Shown: positions 21,837 to 33,581, counted from the first letter of the stretch. The stretch is DNA of 64,000 bases from Brachypterus glaber (GCA_958510825.1 OY294049.1:372001-436000); one strand, 5' to 3'. Translations and numbers: made by a program. The notes: generated by a model from the sequence alone, not told the origin.

Positions 21837-23425
21837 CCCGGTATATTAAAAACTAGGTTTACTTACAACAAAACGTGTTTTTGGATTTTTTTTTTAAATA
21901 ACAAAAATATAAAAAAGTTTTTTTTTTAATTTCCCAAAAGTTTTACTTTAATGACTTAGCAAAAACCGATGCATTTATGGTAGAAATTCGTAAATTTTAG
22001 TGTTAGGGGCAACTTTGACTGATTTTCGGCAAGGGTTAGAATATTTTGATTTGATCTTGAAATTTGGCACATAATTTTGTCCAAAATGATCAACATTTGC
22101 GTTACGTAATACTTGAAAGTTCCCTTACAGTGGAATAATATTAATGGTTTAATAATATTAATGGTTTTGACTAAGGTTGTAATCATGGTATCAATTTTTA
22201 AAAAGTGCTCAAGCTTTAAGAGGGAGGGGGTGAATTTTTGGCCGCACTGTATATATAACTATAGTTATTATGCAAAACAAATATTTTATTAAAAATATTA
22301 ATCAATATGATTCATATTATAAGACGGAAAATTACAAGAATAAATTTATTGAATATATCTGAATAAATATTATTATTAAGATTAATTGACATAATCGGAT
22401 GCATTTATCTGCATTGTTTTGTTTTTTCTAGAACGTAATTATCAATTTCAAAGGATTTAAATGATGCATCCGCAATGCAAAACTAACCGTGTTTGTTATA
22501 AGGTGCACTGAAAAAAAGGATCCTTTGCGGTAATGGCATATGAAAATAGGCCAAATGCTTCGCACTCTTGAATACGTCCAGCGCCTTCTCTTAACATGAA
22601 AATTTAATTCACTTGCCAAAATATTTCTTATTCTTTAACTTAAAATTCTTTGATCTTGTGTGAAATGCAAGTGGTCTTGTCTCAAATAAAAAATTCTTGG
22701 GCCAAAGTATTTAAAATTATTAAATTTTTAACAATCTTAAAGCAATAAATGGTTTTTGCCTCAAATGCTCCAATTCCAAGAGACTTTTCAAAATATTTCA
22801 AAGCCGAAACTTTTCTTGGGACAAGATAAATACTTTTGTTTGAAGATACACATCTTTTAAGCTAAAAGAATAACTGCCAAGAGTGTTGACTACTTTGAGC
22901 CAAGAACGTAATTTTTTTCAGTGTGGGTGAGCCAATTATTGACATGTGCTTAACCCATTTTTGTGCACCGTACTCATTTGGGTACACATTTTTAAAGCAA
23001 GATTAGAGACATCTATGATTTTAAAGAATAATTATTTTTATATACACATCTTAAATATAGTTTTATTTCTTCGATTCCCTCTAAAAATAGCCCTGCCAAA
23101 CTTCTAATCTTGGCACAACATGGGTCTTCTGAAAAAATTGCACCTGTTTTTTGAGTTTATGAGGGATAAGTCTGCATTTTCGTAAATAAATATATTTTTA
23201 TATCGATTTATTGTATTATTTATTTTGATTATGTTTCACAAGAAATACAAACACTTTAGTTAACTAATATTTAATTACTTTTGTAGTTGTATATTTTCTT
23301 ATAACTTGATTTAAAAGTCACCGTAATCAAATAGGTAATTTTTCATTTAAATCTTGAATATAATTTTTTCTTTTTTTCATTTGAGAATCGTACTATTGCT
23401 TTACCATTTTTCAAAATTTCAGAAA
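21837..23425 (-). other. Intron 3 tract, remnants only
   Basis: Positions 22090-22130 contain 'gcgttacgtaatacttgaa', also present at 38285 and (diverged) 7776. Positions 22195-22255 hold the end 'tttttggccgcactgtatat' of a mariner-like family. The rest (22256-23425) is AT-rich with no gene or repeat that I recognise. Confidence 0.4.
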
Positions 23426-23705
23426 GCCCTGTATTCGTGAAAAATTTTTATTTTTTTTTGCGCATTTTTGCGTTTTATAACGTTTTATGTCCATATAAAT
23501 CAATTTCAAGCAACAAAAAAAAATATCGCTCGGTCGGTCGGTCGATCGGTCGGTCGGTCGGTCGGTCGGTCGATCGGTCCGTCGATCGGTCTGTAAGGGA
23601 AATGTTGTGGGCACGATAACTTAAGAACGCTTTAAGCTAGAGACTTGAAATTTGACATACGGGTAGGTTACCAAAAGTTCTCGCTCGGGATTGTTTTTTG
23701 TGAAC
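23426..23705. repeat. Dispersed repeat with (GGTC)n microsatellite
   Basis: An inverse copy of the family A right end: 'agaaagccctgtattcgtga' and 'gttttatgtccatataaatc' match 3100-3175 in reverse. The 'gaccgatcgacc' block is expanded here to about 18 copies of GGTC/GATC (23528-23590). Then follow 'gataacttaagaacgctt' and 'gttaccaaaagttctcgctc'. Confidence 0.65.
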
Positions 23706-23772
23706 ATTGGAGTGCTTGCAAGGGGGACAAATGGGGAAAAATACTTTTTTTTTAATTTGAAAATTGCTATAC

Positions 23773-24245
23773 AGGGTGTATTTGAAATAGCGTAGCGTGA
23801 TTCTACATGATAAAATATGACAAAAAGTTCCTATAAACATATGTCTAAAAATGCGTCATAAGGGAGCTACGCCCCTTTGAAATTGGCTAAAAAAATCAGT
23901 TTTTATTTAATAACTCAGGAACCCTTTGAGATATGTTAACGAAGTTTTGCACGTGAATTAATCCTAATAAGGCCCATCTTTGTATGTCATTTTCAAGTAC
24001 TTATTTAAACCAGGGGTGTGCGAAACGGGGGGGCCTTATCAGTTTTTTATCCCAAACTTTTTTCTGTGTAACTTTTTTGCAATTTTATTTTTGAAATATG
24101 ATTCCTCAGGTCAAAATACATAAAAAAGGTACTCTTGTTGTAATACTGTAGGATTAACCGTTTTCGAGAAAAGTTAATTTGAAGGTGAAATTTCACGGTT
24201 CGAGGACGAAAAATTAAATACTAAAATGTCGAAAACCAACATTTT
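23773..24245. mobile_element. Foldback mariner-like element, left part only
   Basis: It begins CAGGGTGTATTTGAAATAGCG next to TA (23771-23772) and matches the left arm of the copy at 25337-26514, but stops at 'aacattttaat', where family A sequence starts. It lacks the internal part of about 100 bp around 'aaattttaacagatgattc'. Confidence 0.65.
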
Positions 24246-24328
24246 AATCCTGTTAAAAGTAAATCCAATAATAAAAAATCCATTTTACGCGCGGAGGTGT
24301 AAAATGGGAAAGCTCTTTTACTGGGCAG
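24246..24328. mobile_element. Family A terminus, split by a hAT element
   Basis: 'ccattttacgcgcggaggtg' and 'aaaatgggaaagctctttta' give the left terminus in inverse orientation. Its last bases 'ctgggcag' are duplicated at 25129-25136, after which 'tgta' completes the family end. Confidence 0.65.
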
Positions 24329-25128
24329 TAGGGTGGGTCTATATAGTTGTTTTATTTTTTTAAATTTGAAAATCCAATGGGGGGGGGGGGGAAAGATGCG
24401 TCTTGCAAAGAGAAAAAAGCGTGTATTTTATTTTATTTATGTTTTCAATTTTGTTGCCCTCTACAAAGGTGTACATTAGGTAACTTTTAGAAAAAATTTA
24501 AAAAAAATAAAAACAAGAAAACTTAATAAGAAAAATGCAAAAACTGTTTTATTGCAAAAACAAATAAGTTGTATAACCTAAAATAACATTTACAAACATC
24601 ATAAGCCATATTTTAAGCCACTCTATATTCTGATTTGTGATGGACGTGAGGCATAATTTCACGTGATTTAATTCTTACGCGAATAACCCCAAAAATTGTT
24701 CCGAAAAAATAAAAAAATATGTGGGCAAATAGTGAATTTTATAAGCTTTAAAATGATGTATCACACAACCCCCTTTTCTGTTTAAAAAAATTTCCTCCCT
24801 TTTTCCCCTGTCTCCATCGTGTCCCCTAAGCATACCAAATATACACCAAAAAAATATATGGGTTATGTTATTTATATATTCCAAATTTCAAGTTGATATC
24901 TTAAGCCTTTCAAAAGATAAAAGGGGGGAGGCGGTCTTTTGACACGCTGTGTATACATTATAAATGTGAAGAAATACGATATTTTTATTAATATTAAAGG
25001 TATTGTAGAGGTCTCAAGATGACCTTTAATCTGATTCTGCTTTTGCACACACATTAGGCATATAAGAAGGCATATTTGTCGGGTATTGCGTTTTTAAATT
25101 ACAGATTTCAATTTTTCGGCCCACCCTA
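24329..25128. mobile_element. hAT-type nonautonomous element with exact 8-bp duplication
   Basis: The ends are TAGGGTGGGTC and GGCCCACCCTA (one mismatch), flanked by exact octamers CTGGGCAG at 24321-24328 and 25129-25136. It interrupts the family A terminus described just before. Inside, 24735-24960 resembles 2175-2400 (a mariner-like remnant). No transposase frame. Confidence 0.8.
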
Positions 25129-25136
25129 CTGGGCAG

Positions 25137-25336
25137 TGTATTGTTTTTTTCGTTTTTCGCAAAAAGAAAATTTAATAAAAAAAATTGAAAAATAAAAAAA
25201 AAAATATTTTTTTTTTGATATTTTTTTTGAAAATTATTTTTTTTAACTATTTGGCAAATTCCCCAGAAAAATGCAATATAGTATTTACTGTGAATAATAT
25301 ACAGGCTGTCTCAACGAAGCCGAGTCGGTCGATATA
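25137..25336 (-). other. Short AT-rich intron tract
   Basis: A/T runs and 'aatatacaggctgtctcaac'. Nothing recognised. Confidence 0.35.
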
Positions 25337-26514
25337 CACGGTGTATTTGAAATAGCGTCGGAAATTTTAACAGATGATTCTACATCATAAAATATGACAA
25401 AAAGTTCCTATAAACATATGTCTAAAAATGCGTCATAAGGAAGCTACGCCCCTTTGAAAGTGGCTAAAAAAATCGGTTTTTATTTAATAACTCAGGAACC
25501 CTTTGAGATATATCAACGAGGTTTTGCACGTCAACTAAACCTACCAAGGCCCGTTTTTATGTGTTATTTTCATGTACTTATTTCAACCAGGGGTGTGCGA
25601 AACGGGGGGGGGGGGCTTATCAGTTTTTTGTCTCAAACTTTTTTCTGTGTAACTTTTTTGCAATTTTATTTTTGAAATATGATTCCCCAAGTCAAAATAC
25701 ATAAAAAAGGTACTCTTGTTGTAATACTGTAGGATTAACCGTTTTCGAGAAAAATTCATTTGAAGGTGAAATTCCACGGTTCGAGGACGAAAAATTAAAT
25801 ACTAAAATGTTGAAAACCAAAATTTTAATGATGCAGGGCGAATGTACATTAAAAACTAAGAAAAAAACCTCATATACAGGTACTTCCAAAAATCAATCCT
25901 AATGAAGCTATGGTCTCCTAAATATGCACCATTTTTAAAGGGCTATGGTAGCTTTAAAAGCGTTATTTCGACCAACTTGTATGGAAACTTTTTTTCTTAG
26001 TTTTTGATGTAGAATAACATTGCATCATTAAAATTTTGGTTTTCGACATTTTAGTATTTAATTTTTCGTCCTCGAACCATGAAATTTCACCTTCAAATGA
26101 ACTTTTCTCGAAAACGGTTAATCCTACAGTATTACAACAAGAGTACCTTTTTTATGTATTTTGACCTGAGGAATCATATTTCAAAAATAAAATTGCAAAA
26201 AACTTACACAGAAAAAAGTTTGGGACAAAAAACTGATAAGGCCCCCCCGTTTCGCACACCGCTGGTTTAAATAAGTACGTGAAACTGACATACAAAGATG
26301 GGCCTTATTAGGATTAATTCACGTGCAAAACCTCGTTAATATATCTCAAAGGGTTCCTGAGTTATTAAATAAAAACCGATTTTTTTAGCCTATTTCAAAG
26401 GGGCGTAGTTCCCTTATGACTCATTTTTAGACATATGTTTATAGGAACTTTTGTCATATTTTATCATGTAGAATCACCTGTTAAAATTTCCTACGCTATT
26501 TCAAATACACCCTG
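25337..26514. mobile_element. Foldback mariner-like element, full copy (1178 bp)
   Basis: The ends are CACGGTGTATTTGAAATAGCG (left) and CGCTATTTCAAATACACCCTG (right), each next to TA. Almost the whole element is one inverted repeat with a centre near 25925: 'aaggttcctgagttatta'-type blocks, 'gggccttatcag', 'aatattacaacaagagtacc' and 'aatcctacagtatt' all appear on both arms in inverse order. Frames of about 63 codons read on each arm are products of the symmetry. Related copies lie at 12632-13300 and 23773-24245. Confidence 0.8.
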
Positions 26515-26516
26515 TA

Positions 26517-27112
26517 TAGTAAAGTATCCACTTTAGAGAAAAGCTTTAAAGGGAAAAGTTGTATGGTTTTACAAAAGGCACATTCTAAAAATATTTTAAA
26601 ATATACAGGATGTTCCTCCTAGGGTAAGTAACATCTGGATCTAAATGGAATGGCATATTTTTCATTATGTCATCTTACTTTTCATAAAAATACCTTTATT
26701 TTAATGGTTTAATTTTAATTGAAAAAGTTTTTTTTTTCAATTTTATTTTTTCAATTTTTTTTTGTATTCCGTAAAAAGAATTTTTAATAAAAAAAATTAA
26801 AATATTAAACAAATTTTCAAAATTAAAAAAAAAAAATCAATTCTTTTTAGAATTTTTTTTTATGACAAAATTTTTATTTAAAAATATTTTGTCAACTGCA
26901 GTTTGCCCTGTAGGCAAGTATTTTTTTAGAAATACAAAAACTTTTTAAAAATAAATATAAGAAATAATTCGGAAACTTTTTTTTGTGTATATAAAATAAG
27001 ATGCTATCAAAAGTACGAAACAAGTGCATTTTTTTTAATATTCTTTTACAATAAATAAGTGGGATATGTTTGTCCCAATATAAAATATTATGTAACCTTG
27101 TACAAACAAACC
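26517..27112 (-). other. Intron 3 tract, nothing recognised
   Basis: Low-complexity A/T-rich sequence with poly-T runs around 26730-26870. Confidence 0.35.
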
Positions 27113-27236
27113 CAGTTAATGTGTCAAATTAAAAAAAAAATAATAATAATAACTTCGGATTCTTATGTAAAAAACTTTTCTACATAAGAATCCGACAAAA
27201 AAAAGAAACACGTTAATTTGACACACTAACTGGATT
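27113..27236. repeat. Hairpin of about 124 bp
   Basis: 'ccagttaatgtgtcaaatta' (left) pairs with 'taatttgacacactaactgg' (right). A second inner stem is 'cggattcttatgtaaaa' with 'ctacataagaatccg'. Confidence 0.65.
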
Positions 27237-27685
27237 CCTTTGTGCAGGATCACATATAGTGTTTTAAAGCTGCACTGCACAAATATATCCCATTAGTAAC
27301 TTATAGTTAAGTATTGATATCACCCGATATCAAGTTTGGACTATGAAATAGTTTTTCTATTTTGCGACTCTTATAAGCTTATAATCACACGCATTTTGCG
27401 TGTTCTTATAGGCCCATAAGAGGTCTCTACTTTTTTTTCTGTTGGGTTGGCAACATACAAAAGCCTATCTCTTGACGTTTTGCGTGCAAATGTCAATGTC
27501 GATTTAAAGTTTAATTTTTTACAAAATTTTGTGTTTGGGTTATTTTTTACAGTGTTAAAATTGTGGACTAGTTAATTGCAGTGGAAAAAGAAGAGATGAC
27601 TGTAAAACATATCAAAATATCATTTTTTCTTAGAATTTTAAACATAGTGTAAACTGTAATGCCAACCCGAAACAAAAATCCCTAA
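27237..27685. repeat. Copy of an element also present inverted at 14600-15060, left of the PIF insertion
   Basis: 'cttataagcttataatcaca', 'gggttggcaacata' and 'ggaaaaagaagagatgactg' correspond in reverse to 14780-15060. The copy resumes after the PIF element with 'atcagtcatgaatt' and ends near 28760. Confidence 0.6.
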
Positions 27686-27973
27686 GGGCCACTTGCGCCA
27701 ATTTTATTTTGATCAAGGTTTAATTAATCTACGTTTAAAAAATAATCTCTGGTTAAATATGTTTGCATTGCACCAATGAAAGTTAAACAAAGTTTAGTTA
27801 AACCGAGCACACATCTCTAATTTTAGTGTTATTTGAATGTAGCTAACTTCATATTATTTTGACGTTTGACGTTTATATCATTTGGTTTATTATATTTTCA
27901 AAAAAAGCTGTTAGTTATTGACAGTAACTTATTTTGTTATGTGTTATTGTGTTCTGTAAGCTAAAAAGTAGCA

Positions 27974-28108
27974 ATGGATATGCCTAAAGAAAAAGATGAA
28001 AACAAAAAAAAACGTTCGCCCAATTATACTATAAATGATAAAGCTTTATTAATTAAAATTGTGGCACAATACAATAGTGTTATCGAAAACAAAAAAACGG
28101 ACGCAATT
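27974..28108 (+). pseudogene. Myb/SANT-like protein of Harbinger, N-terminal fragment
   Basis: From the ATG the frame encodes MDMPKEKDENKKKRSPNYTI and continues with LLIKIVAQYNSVIENKKTDA. The 'viEnKktda' motif and preceding helix are typical of the Myb/SANT-like accessory protein of PIF/Harbinger elements and its relatives. After about residue 44 the frame runs into sequence belonging to the opposite-strand gene, so only the first part of the domain is left. Confidence 0.75.
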
Positions 28109-28333
28109 GGGATATTCCAGTTGTTCTTCAATACGTACAAGAATATTGGCCACTGTTTCTTTATATAACCTAAATTTTTGAAAAAATGTTAGATCATCCA
28201 TTTCAAAATAGTTTTGTCGCTCATGATAGGTACGGAAACCATCATCCAATATTTCCAATTCCAACAAGTCTTCATCTAATAAATCGGCTTCTGCCATCAT
28301 TGCAGGTAATTTCGTAAAATCAAAGGAAAACAC
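28109..28333 (-). pseudogene. Harbinger transposase, N-terminal fragment
   Basis: On the minus strand the frame encodes a first part rich in Asp, Glu and Leu, then FFQKFRLYKETVANILVRIE at about residues 50-69, resembling the N-terminal region of HARBI1-like transposases ('FR..K.tv..ll..i...L'). The start could be at 28333 or at an internal Met near 28300. The catalytic DDE domain is missing because of the internal deletion. Confidence 0.7.
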
Positions 28334-28560
28334 TCACGGGTACGAAATGACAGATAAAAACCTAAAGTTAGGTTATGTTTTGATATAACCCAGGTTTAAG
28401 TGACATAAACCATCAAACTCGAACGATTACATTTATTCTGAGATTAAGACAAATAAACTTGGTTTAAAAAATGGTGCAACAGCGAAACGTCATTTAACTC
28501 TTAAACCATTAACTTAATCCGAGTTTAAGCTTAAATAATGTTTGGTGCAAGTGGCCCTAA

Positions 28561-28760
28561 ATCAGTCATGAATTTAAATGTAAGTTTTTTAAATTTTAGA
28601 GCAAAATAGAAAAAATTGTATAAAGCACTCGTTTCATAACACGTTTTTAGAGCACTAGTACTTTAGAAAACTTGCCGCAAGCGGCTCGTTTTCTAAACTT
28701 GTACTCATGCGCTAAAAACGTATGTTATGAAACTAGTACTTTAATATACTAAAAAAGTCC
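28561..28760. repeat. Foldback right part of the element hosting the PIF insertion
   Basis: 'gttatgaaactagtacttta' at the right and 'cactcgtttcataacacg' at the left are inverse, and the same sequences occur near 14615-14675 in opposite orientation. Confidence 0.6.
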
Positions 28761-30425
28761 CTGTTCCGTGAATTTTAAATGTTCTTTTGGCTATAGGATT
28801 TTTTGAACATCTGCTGGGACGTATATGTATGTCCCTACAGGAGCGAAAGGTATTTTGAAAAATGTGCTGGGACATACAGGAGCGAAAGGGTTAAAGAAAA
28901 AATAAATAAAAAGTAAAGTCCCAATAATTGTGACACCCTGGAGTGTAAGGGTTAAAAAAATATATATTTTAATTTAAATTTTTTTCTTTTTTTCGAACAA
29001 AAATTTAAAAAAAGTTTTTTTTTTTTATTTCAAAAACACAAAAAAAACCGTATTTTTTTATTTTACAAGTTTCTTATTTTTGCATGAGAACATTTGTATC
29101 CAAGAATTTTTTGTCTATGACGTTTTTTGTCTATTTTGGAAAATTTTAAACTACTGTATAATACTATCCTAGCGCTACGTGCTGTGAATAGTATAATAAA
29201 GGAAGAAACCCATTATAATCAGTACAATTGAGGAGCTAGCGTTCAAAACGAGATATATGCACAGTAAGTTAAGTGGATATAACTGGTTTTGAACGAGAGC
29301 TCTTCAGTTGTTTTTGAGTCCTTGACTCTTTAAATGTTTACAAAACCATTGTTGTCTAGATAATGATTTATCCTAGAAAATTTTTTAATTTGTTAACCTC
29401 CAGAAATAAAATAAGAACAGATAAGATATTTACTGGAAGTAATGAGCGTTTTAATAAAAATATTTATTTATAACAAAAAATATTCCGAATAAAATTAAAA
29501 ACATTTTTTGTTTTACGACCGAAAAATATATTTTTCTACGACTGCTTTAGAATGTAAGCAAATACACACACACTTTTCAAACACAGAATGAATCCATTCC
29601 AGCTTTAGATACAGTATGAATATTCCGTATCAAGTGTTAGAATGAGCACATGTTGTGCCATCTCTTGTTTATAAAAGTAAAGAAAACTGTAGCAAAATTA
29701 GCAAAAATATATATATTTTACCATGAAATATTGAATAATTTAATGCAATTTAAAGTTTTGCGTTAAAATTACATAAAGTTTATTAGTTTTTCTTAATATT
29801 TGACCAGTTTTATATCAATTTAGTTCAAAAAATTAAAACTGCTCCATCCATTGTTAAATATTTAAACCTGATATCTGTCGCAACAACCTGACATAACCTT
29901 CAATTTTTGCATTATAATTTGTAAATATGTGCTAAAATGAAATAAAAATCTTTTTTAATTACTGATTTGATAAAATTATTAAAAAACATTGATTGCTTTA
30001 TTTAAAAATATGTGTTTTGTTGCATTTACAATGTCGTCACAAAAAACATTGTTTTTAACCTTGTTCGCAGTTTAAAGCCATACAGTGTTTCATATTTGCA
30101 GTCGAAGTAAAAGTATAGTCTACAACACGTATGGAATAGTCATTCCGTTCTCGCGGAACCGTCATACTCGCCTACCGGCTTATATGACAAACTTTCCGCT
30201 CGCGCGGAATATTGTCTATTCCATACTAGTTATAGAATATAATATTTTTTGCATTTTCGGCTTAAGAATGTCATGAAACGTGGAAAAAAGGTGAAAAAAG
30301 TGGGTGTTAAAAAATGTCTGTCTGTTTGTCTACGTAAACCTTATAACTTTTTAACGGAATGTCCGATTTAAAAAATTCTTTCACCAAAAGATTCAGGACC
30401 TTTTCTATTTGCGTCACATTAAATA
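28761..30425 (-). other. Intron 3 tract with small hairpins
   Basis: Positions 30130-30226 form an imperfect hairpin ('tatggaatagtcattccg' against 'cggaatattgtctattccata' within one base). Around 29150 'gtataatactatcctagcgc' resembles 7085-7100. Positions 29570-29640 contain 'acagtatgaatattccgtat'. No gene recognised. Confidence 0.4.
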
Positions 30426-31929
30426 CCCAATAAACAATGGTTCGGCGGTCGCCCAGCGGCCGACCGTCGGCGGTCCGCCATCGGCAATTGATAGGCAGCC
30501 CGCCGTCAATAGGAGACAGTTGCCTACGGTCAAACGATGATCATTTGCCGATCATATTGCCAACCATTTACCGATTATTTAAAGATCAGATGTTGCAAAT
30601 TGCAATCTATAGATTGCAACATAGACATTTTGTACTGCTCTAGTACAAAATTTTCCAAATCACCCAGCGGCCGACCGTCGGCGGTCCGCCATCGGCAATT
30701 GATAGGCGGCCCGCCGTCAATAGGAGACAGTTGCCTACGGTCAAACGATGATCATTTGCCGCTCTTTTGCCGACCATATTGCCAACCATTTACCGACCAT
30801 TTTAAGATCATCAAAGAATGATCATTTGCCGCTCTTTTCCCAATCATATTGCCAACCATTTACCGACCATTTTAAGATCATCAAAGGATGATCATTTGCC
30901 GATCATATTGCCAACCATTTACCGATTATTTTAAGATCAGATGTTGCAAATTGCAACTTGCAATCTATAGATTGCAACATAGACATTTTGTACTGCTCTA
31001 GTACAAAATTTTCCAAATCACTAATGCATTGATCGTTAAAAGGAATTGATCCTTATAAGGATATATTAAATTAAAAATAAAGTATAGTGAAAGCGTATAG
31101 ATGGTGGCGCCATCTAATGTTGCACAAAATTACTATAAGTATTTTATATTTGTATTTTATATTGGCTGTATTTCCGGAAAATTTGTGACCACGATAACTC
31201 AAGAACGCTTTTAGCTAAAGTCTTAAATTTTGGACTACGGGTTAATTATCCAAAGTTCTACGCTGGTATTGTTTTTGGTTAAAGTTTCCCCAATTATAGG
31301 GCCAGGTTAATAAAAACCAAAAACATAAACAAAATCAAAAAAATTCAAAAAAAAAAATGAATAACTTTTAACTGATTTTTTTCAATTGTTTTAACCCCAT
31401 GGGGTAAATTTTACCCCAGCCTGAATATTTTTGATACTTGACGGAAATAAAAATATATTTTGAATACAAAACGCCAAGAAACTTAAAAAAAAGCAATAAC
31501 AATTTTTCAACTTTTTTTACTAAAGCAAAACTTTCCTTGGGAAAAGTAAAAATGCAAAAAGCAAAAGCATAATTATTATAATTAATGTTTTAAAAAACAA
31601 AACTGAAAAAAAATATTTATGTGTAAAAAAATATATAATCGGTTAATCGGCGGCATTTTCGTGATCAACGATCCAAAGTGCGATGGTATGCCGCTTAGGT
31701 TGTTTAGTCAGATACCGACGGCGGCCCGACGTTGAGCCGATGTAGTATTTCGATTATCATTTGACGACGGCGGCCCGACGTTGAGCGGACGTAGTATTTC
31801 GATTATCGTTTGCCATCATTTTGCTGACCGGCGATCAGACGTCGTTCCAACGTCGAGCTGACGTCAAATAGCGATGATCATTTGCCATTACTTTACCGAC
31901 CGTCGGCCGCCGAACCATTGTTTATTGGG
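30426..31929. mobile_element. TA-flanked DNA element with CCCAATAAACAATGG ends and internal repeats
   Basis: Left CCCAATAAACAATGGTTCGG and right CCGAACCATTGTTTATTGGG are perfect inverses and sit next to TA on both sides. Subterminal GC-rich blocks ('cggccgaccgtcggcgg', 'acggcggcccgacgttgag') contrast with an AT-rich middle. The left third is internally duplicated: 'aattgataggc' and 'catagacattttgtactgct' occur twice, and 'ttgccaaccatttaccga' occurs four times. No transposase frame. TA duplication suggests a Tc1/mariner-like mobiliser, but the termini are not ones I can name. Confidence 0.7.
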
Positions 31930-31931
31930 TA

Positions 31932-32228
31932 TTGTTAACATTAGAGTAGGGAAAAACGGTAAAAAACTATAATTTTTAGCGATATCTCACCTATTATTTA
32001 TAGTATGACAAAAAAATACACAAATCAAAATAATGTTTAATTCCCTACAAACACATATGTGATCATTTTTATCGTAGGACTATTAGTTACCAAGATATAG
32101 GCATTTTAATAAATTTTGATATATTTTTACATCTTTAATAAGATGTCAAATTTTGACACTAGTAAAATTTCAATTATAGGTAAAATTAATTTCAATTAAT
32201 TTTTCTTTTAATTTTCTTATAATTAGTT
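31932..32228 (-). other. Short intron tract, nothing recognised
   Basis: AT-rich sequence without recognised features. Confidence 0.35.
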
Positions 32229-32483
32229 CAGTCGAACCGTGGTGTGAAAGGGCCTCACCTTGCGGTGATATGCTCTCTGTTTTTTTTTTTGAATCAAAAG
32301 GGGTCCGTTTGGAAAGCTTAAATCCAAATTTGCACCCCTGTGCGCTTTTTTTGCACAGTTATGTGCAAAAAAAATCGCACAGGGATGCAAATTTGGATTT
32401 AAGATTTTCAAACGAACCCCTTTTAATTAAAAAAAAAACAGAGAGTGTGCATATCACCGCAAGGTCAAACTACCGTTCGACTG
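32229..32483. mobile_element. Foldback MITE of about 255 bp (CAGTCGAAC ends)
   Basis: Left 'cagtcgaaccgtggt' and right 'actaccgttcgactg' are inverse with mismatches. The arms continue through 'ccaaatttgcacccctgtg' against 'cacagggatgcaaatttgg', almost to the centre at 32356. A half copy with the same right end lies at about 34370-34513. No clear target duplication. Confidence 0.65.
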
Positions 32484-32702
32484 GGCTAAATGGTGCGGCC
32501 AGAAAAACAATCCGATAAAGCTACAAAGACGAAACAAAAGCAAATGGTCCAAAACTACAGGAAAAGTAAAATCAATTTGAAATTTTATTTTATAAACTTC
32601 CTCGTTTTTCCAGCCGCCTAGAAACGGTACCCCTTTAATTTTTTGATTTTTTTAATTTATGTTAATTTAAATAAATATATGGATAATAAACTACACTACA
32701 CT
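32484..32702 (-). other. Short intron tract, nothing recognised
   Basis: Contains 'ctacactacactac'-type short iteration at its right end just before the family A copy. Confidence 0.35.
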
Positions 32703-33530
32703 ACACTGCCCAGTAACATAGCTTTCCCATTTTTCACCTCTGCCCGTAATAAAATGGATTTTTTTATTATAAGATTCACTTTCAGCAACCATAAAAACCT
32801 TTAATATACCAATTTTCACGAAAACTACCCTTTGCCCCTTTAGGGGTAAAGAATATTTTTATAATCAGATTCACTTTCAACAACCTCAAAAACCCCAATA
32901 TAACAATTTTCACGGAAATAACCCACCCTCCTCAGGGGGTGGATTTAGAAAAATTTTATTATCAGATTCACTTTCAGCAACCTCAAAAACCCCAATACGC
33001 CAGTTTTCACGAAAACTACCCCCATCCCTCAGGGGGTCAAATTAGAAAAAAAAATATATCAGATTCATATTCGTCGACCACAAAAACCCCTATATACCAA
33101 TTTTAAAGAAAATATTAATAATATTGAAAAATATTTACCCCCTCACCCCCTCGGGGGTGGAATTAGAAAAGTTTTTTTATCAGATTCAATTTCAGCAACC
33201 TCAAAAACCCATATATAGCAATTTTAAAATTTTTCTAAAAAAAATTTATTTTTCCCCATTGCCGCACCCCAATGTTTACCAAAAATAATCCCGAGCGAGA
33301 ACTTTTGGTAACATACCTGTATGCCAAATTTCAAGTCTCTAGCTTAAAGCATTCTTAAGTTATCGTGATCCCAAGATTTCCCGGACAGACCGATCGACAA
33401 TTTTTTTTTGATAGAAATTGATTTATATCGACATAAAACGTCATAAAATGCAAAAATACACAAAAAAATTGAAAATTTTTGCACGAATACAAGGCTTTCC
33501 GAAATTTTGAAAATTTCAAAATGAGAAAGC
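32703..33530. mobile_element. Hairpin-unit repeat (family A), best complete copy
   Basis: Left terminus 'acactgcccagtaacatag' then 'gctttcccatttt' (32721-32733). About five units follow, with hairpins such as 'cctttaggggt' and 'ccctcagggggt'. Next comes a distinct segment 'ccgagcgagaacttttggta', the 'ttcccggacagaccgatcga' block, and the right terminus 'aaaatgagaaagc' (33518-33530), inverse of the left one with one change. It gives the order of parts for the whole family. Confidence 0.65.
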
Positions 33531-33581
33531 AAAAGGATAATTCGATATGCGAACTGCAACGTGCTCTCAAGTTTCACCATC

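Larger units (their letters stand above)
27686..28557. mobile_element. PIF/Harbinger element, internal-deletion derivative (872 bp)
   Basis: The inverted ends GGGCCACTTGCGCCA and TGGTGCAAGTGGCCC differ at one position and are flanked by TAA (27683-27685 and 28558-28560), the 3-bp duplication of this superfamily. The paralogous sequence near 14735 reads straight through a single TAA at the same point, giving an empty site. The interior keeps the start of two genes on opposite strands (27974 and 28333), fused at about 28105 by a deletion of the rest. Confidence 0.9.

Noticed and set aside
23411..23619. Asp/Arg/Thr or Ser/Val/Gly repeat frames over (GGTC)n
   Set aside because: Microsatellite translation on both strands.
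26079..26270. 63-codon frames repeated at 12671, 25583 and 26079
   Set aside because: These are arms of the foldback element read in opposite directions; there is no protein family match that I recognise.
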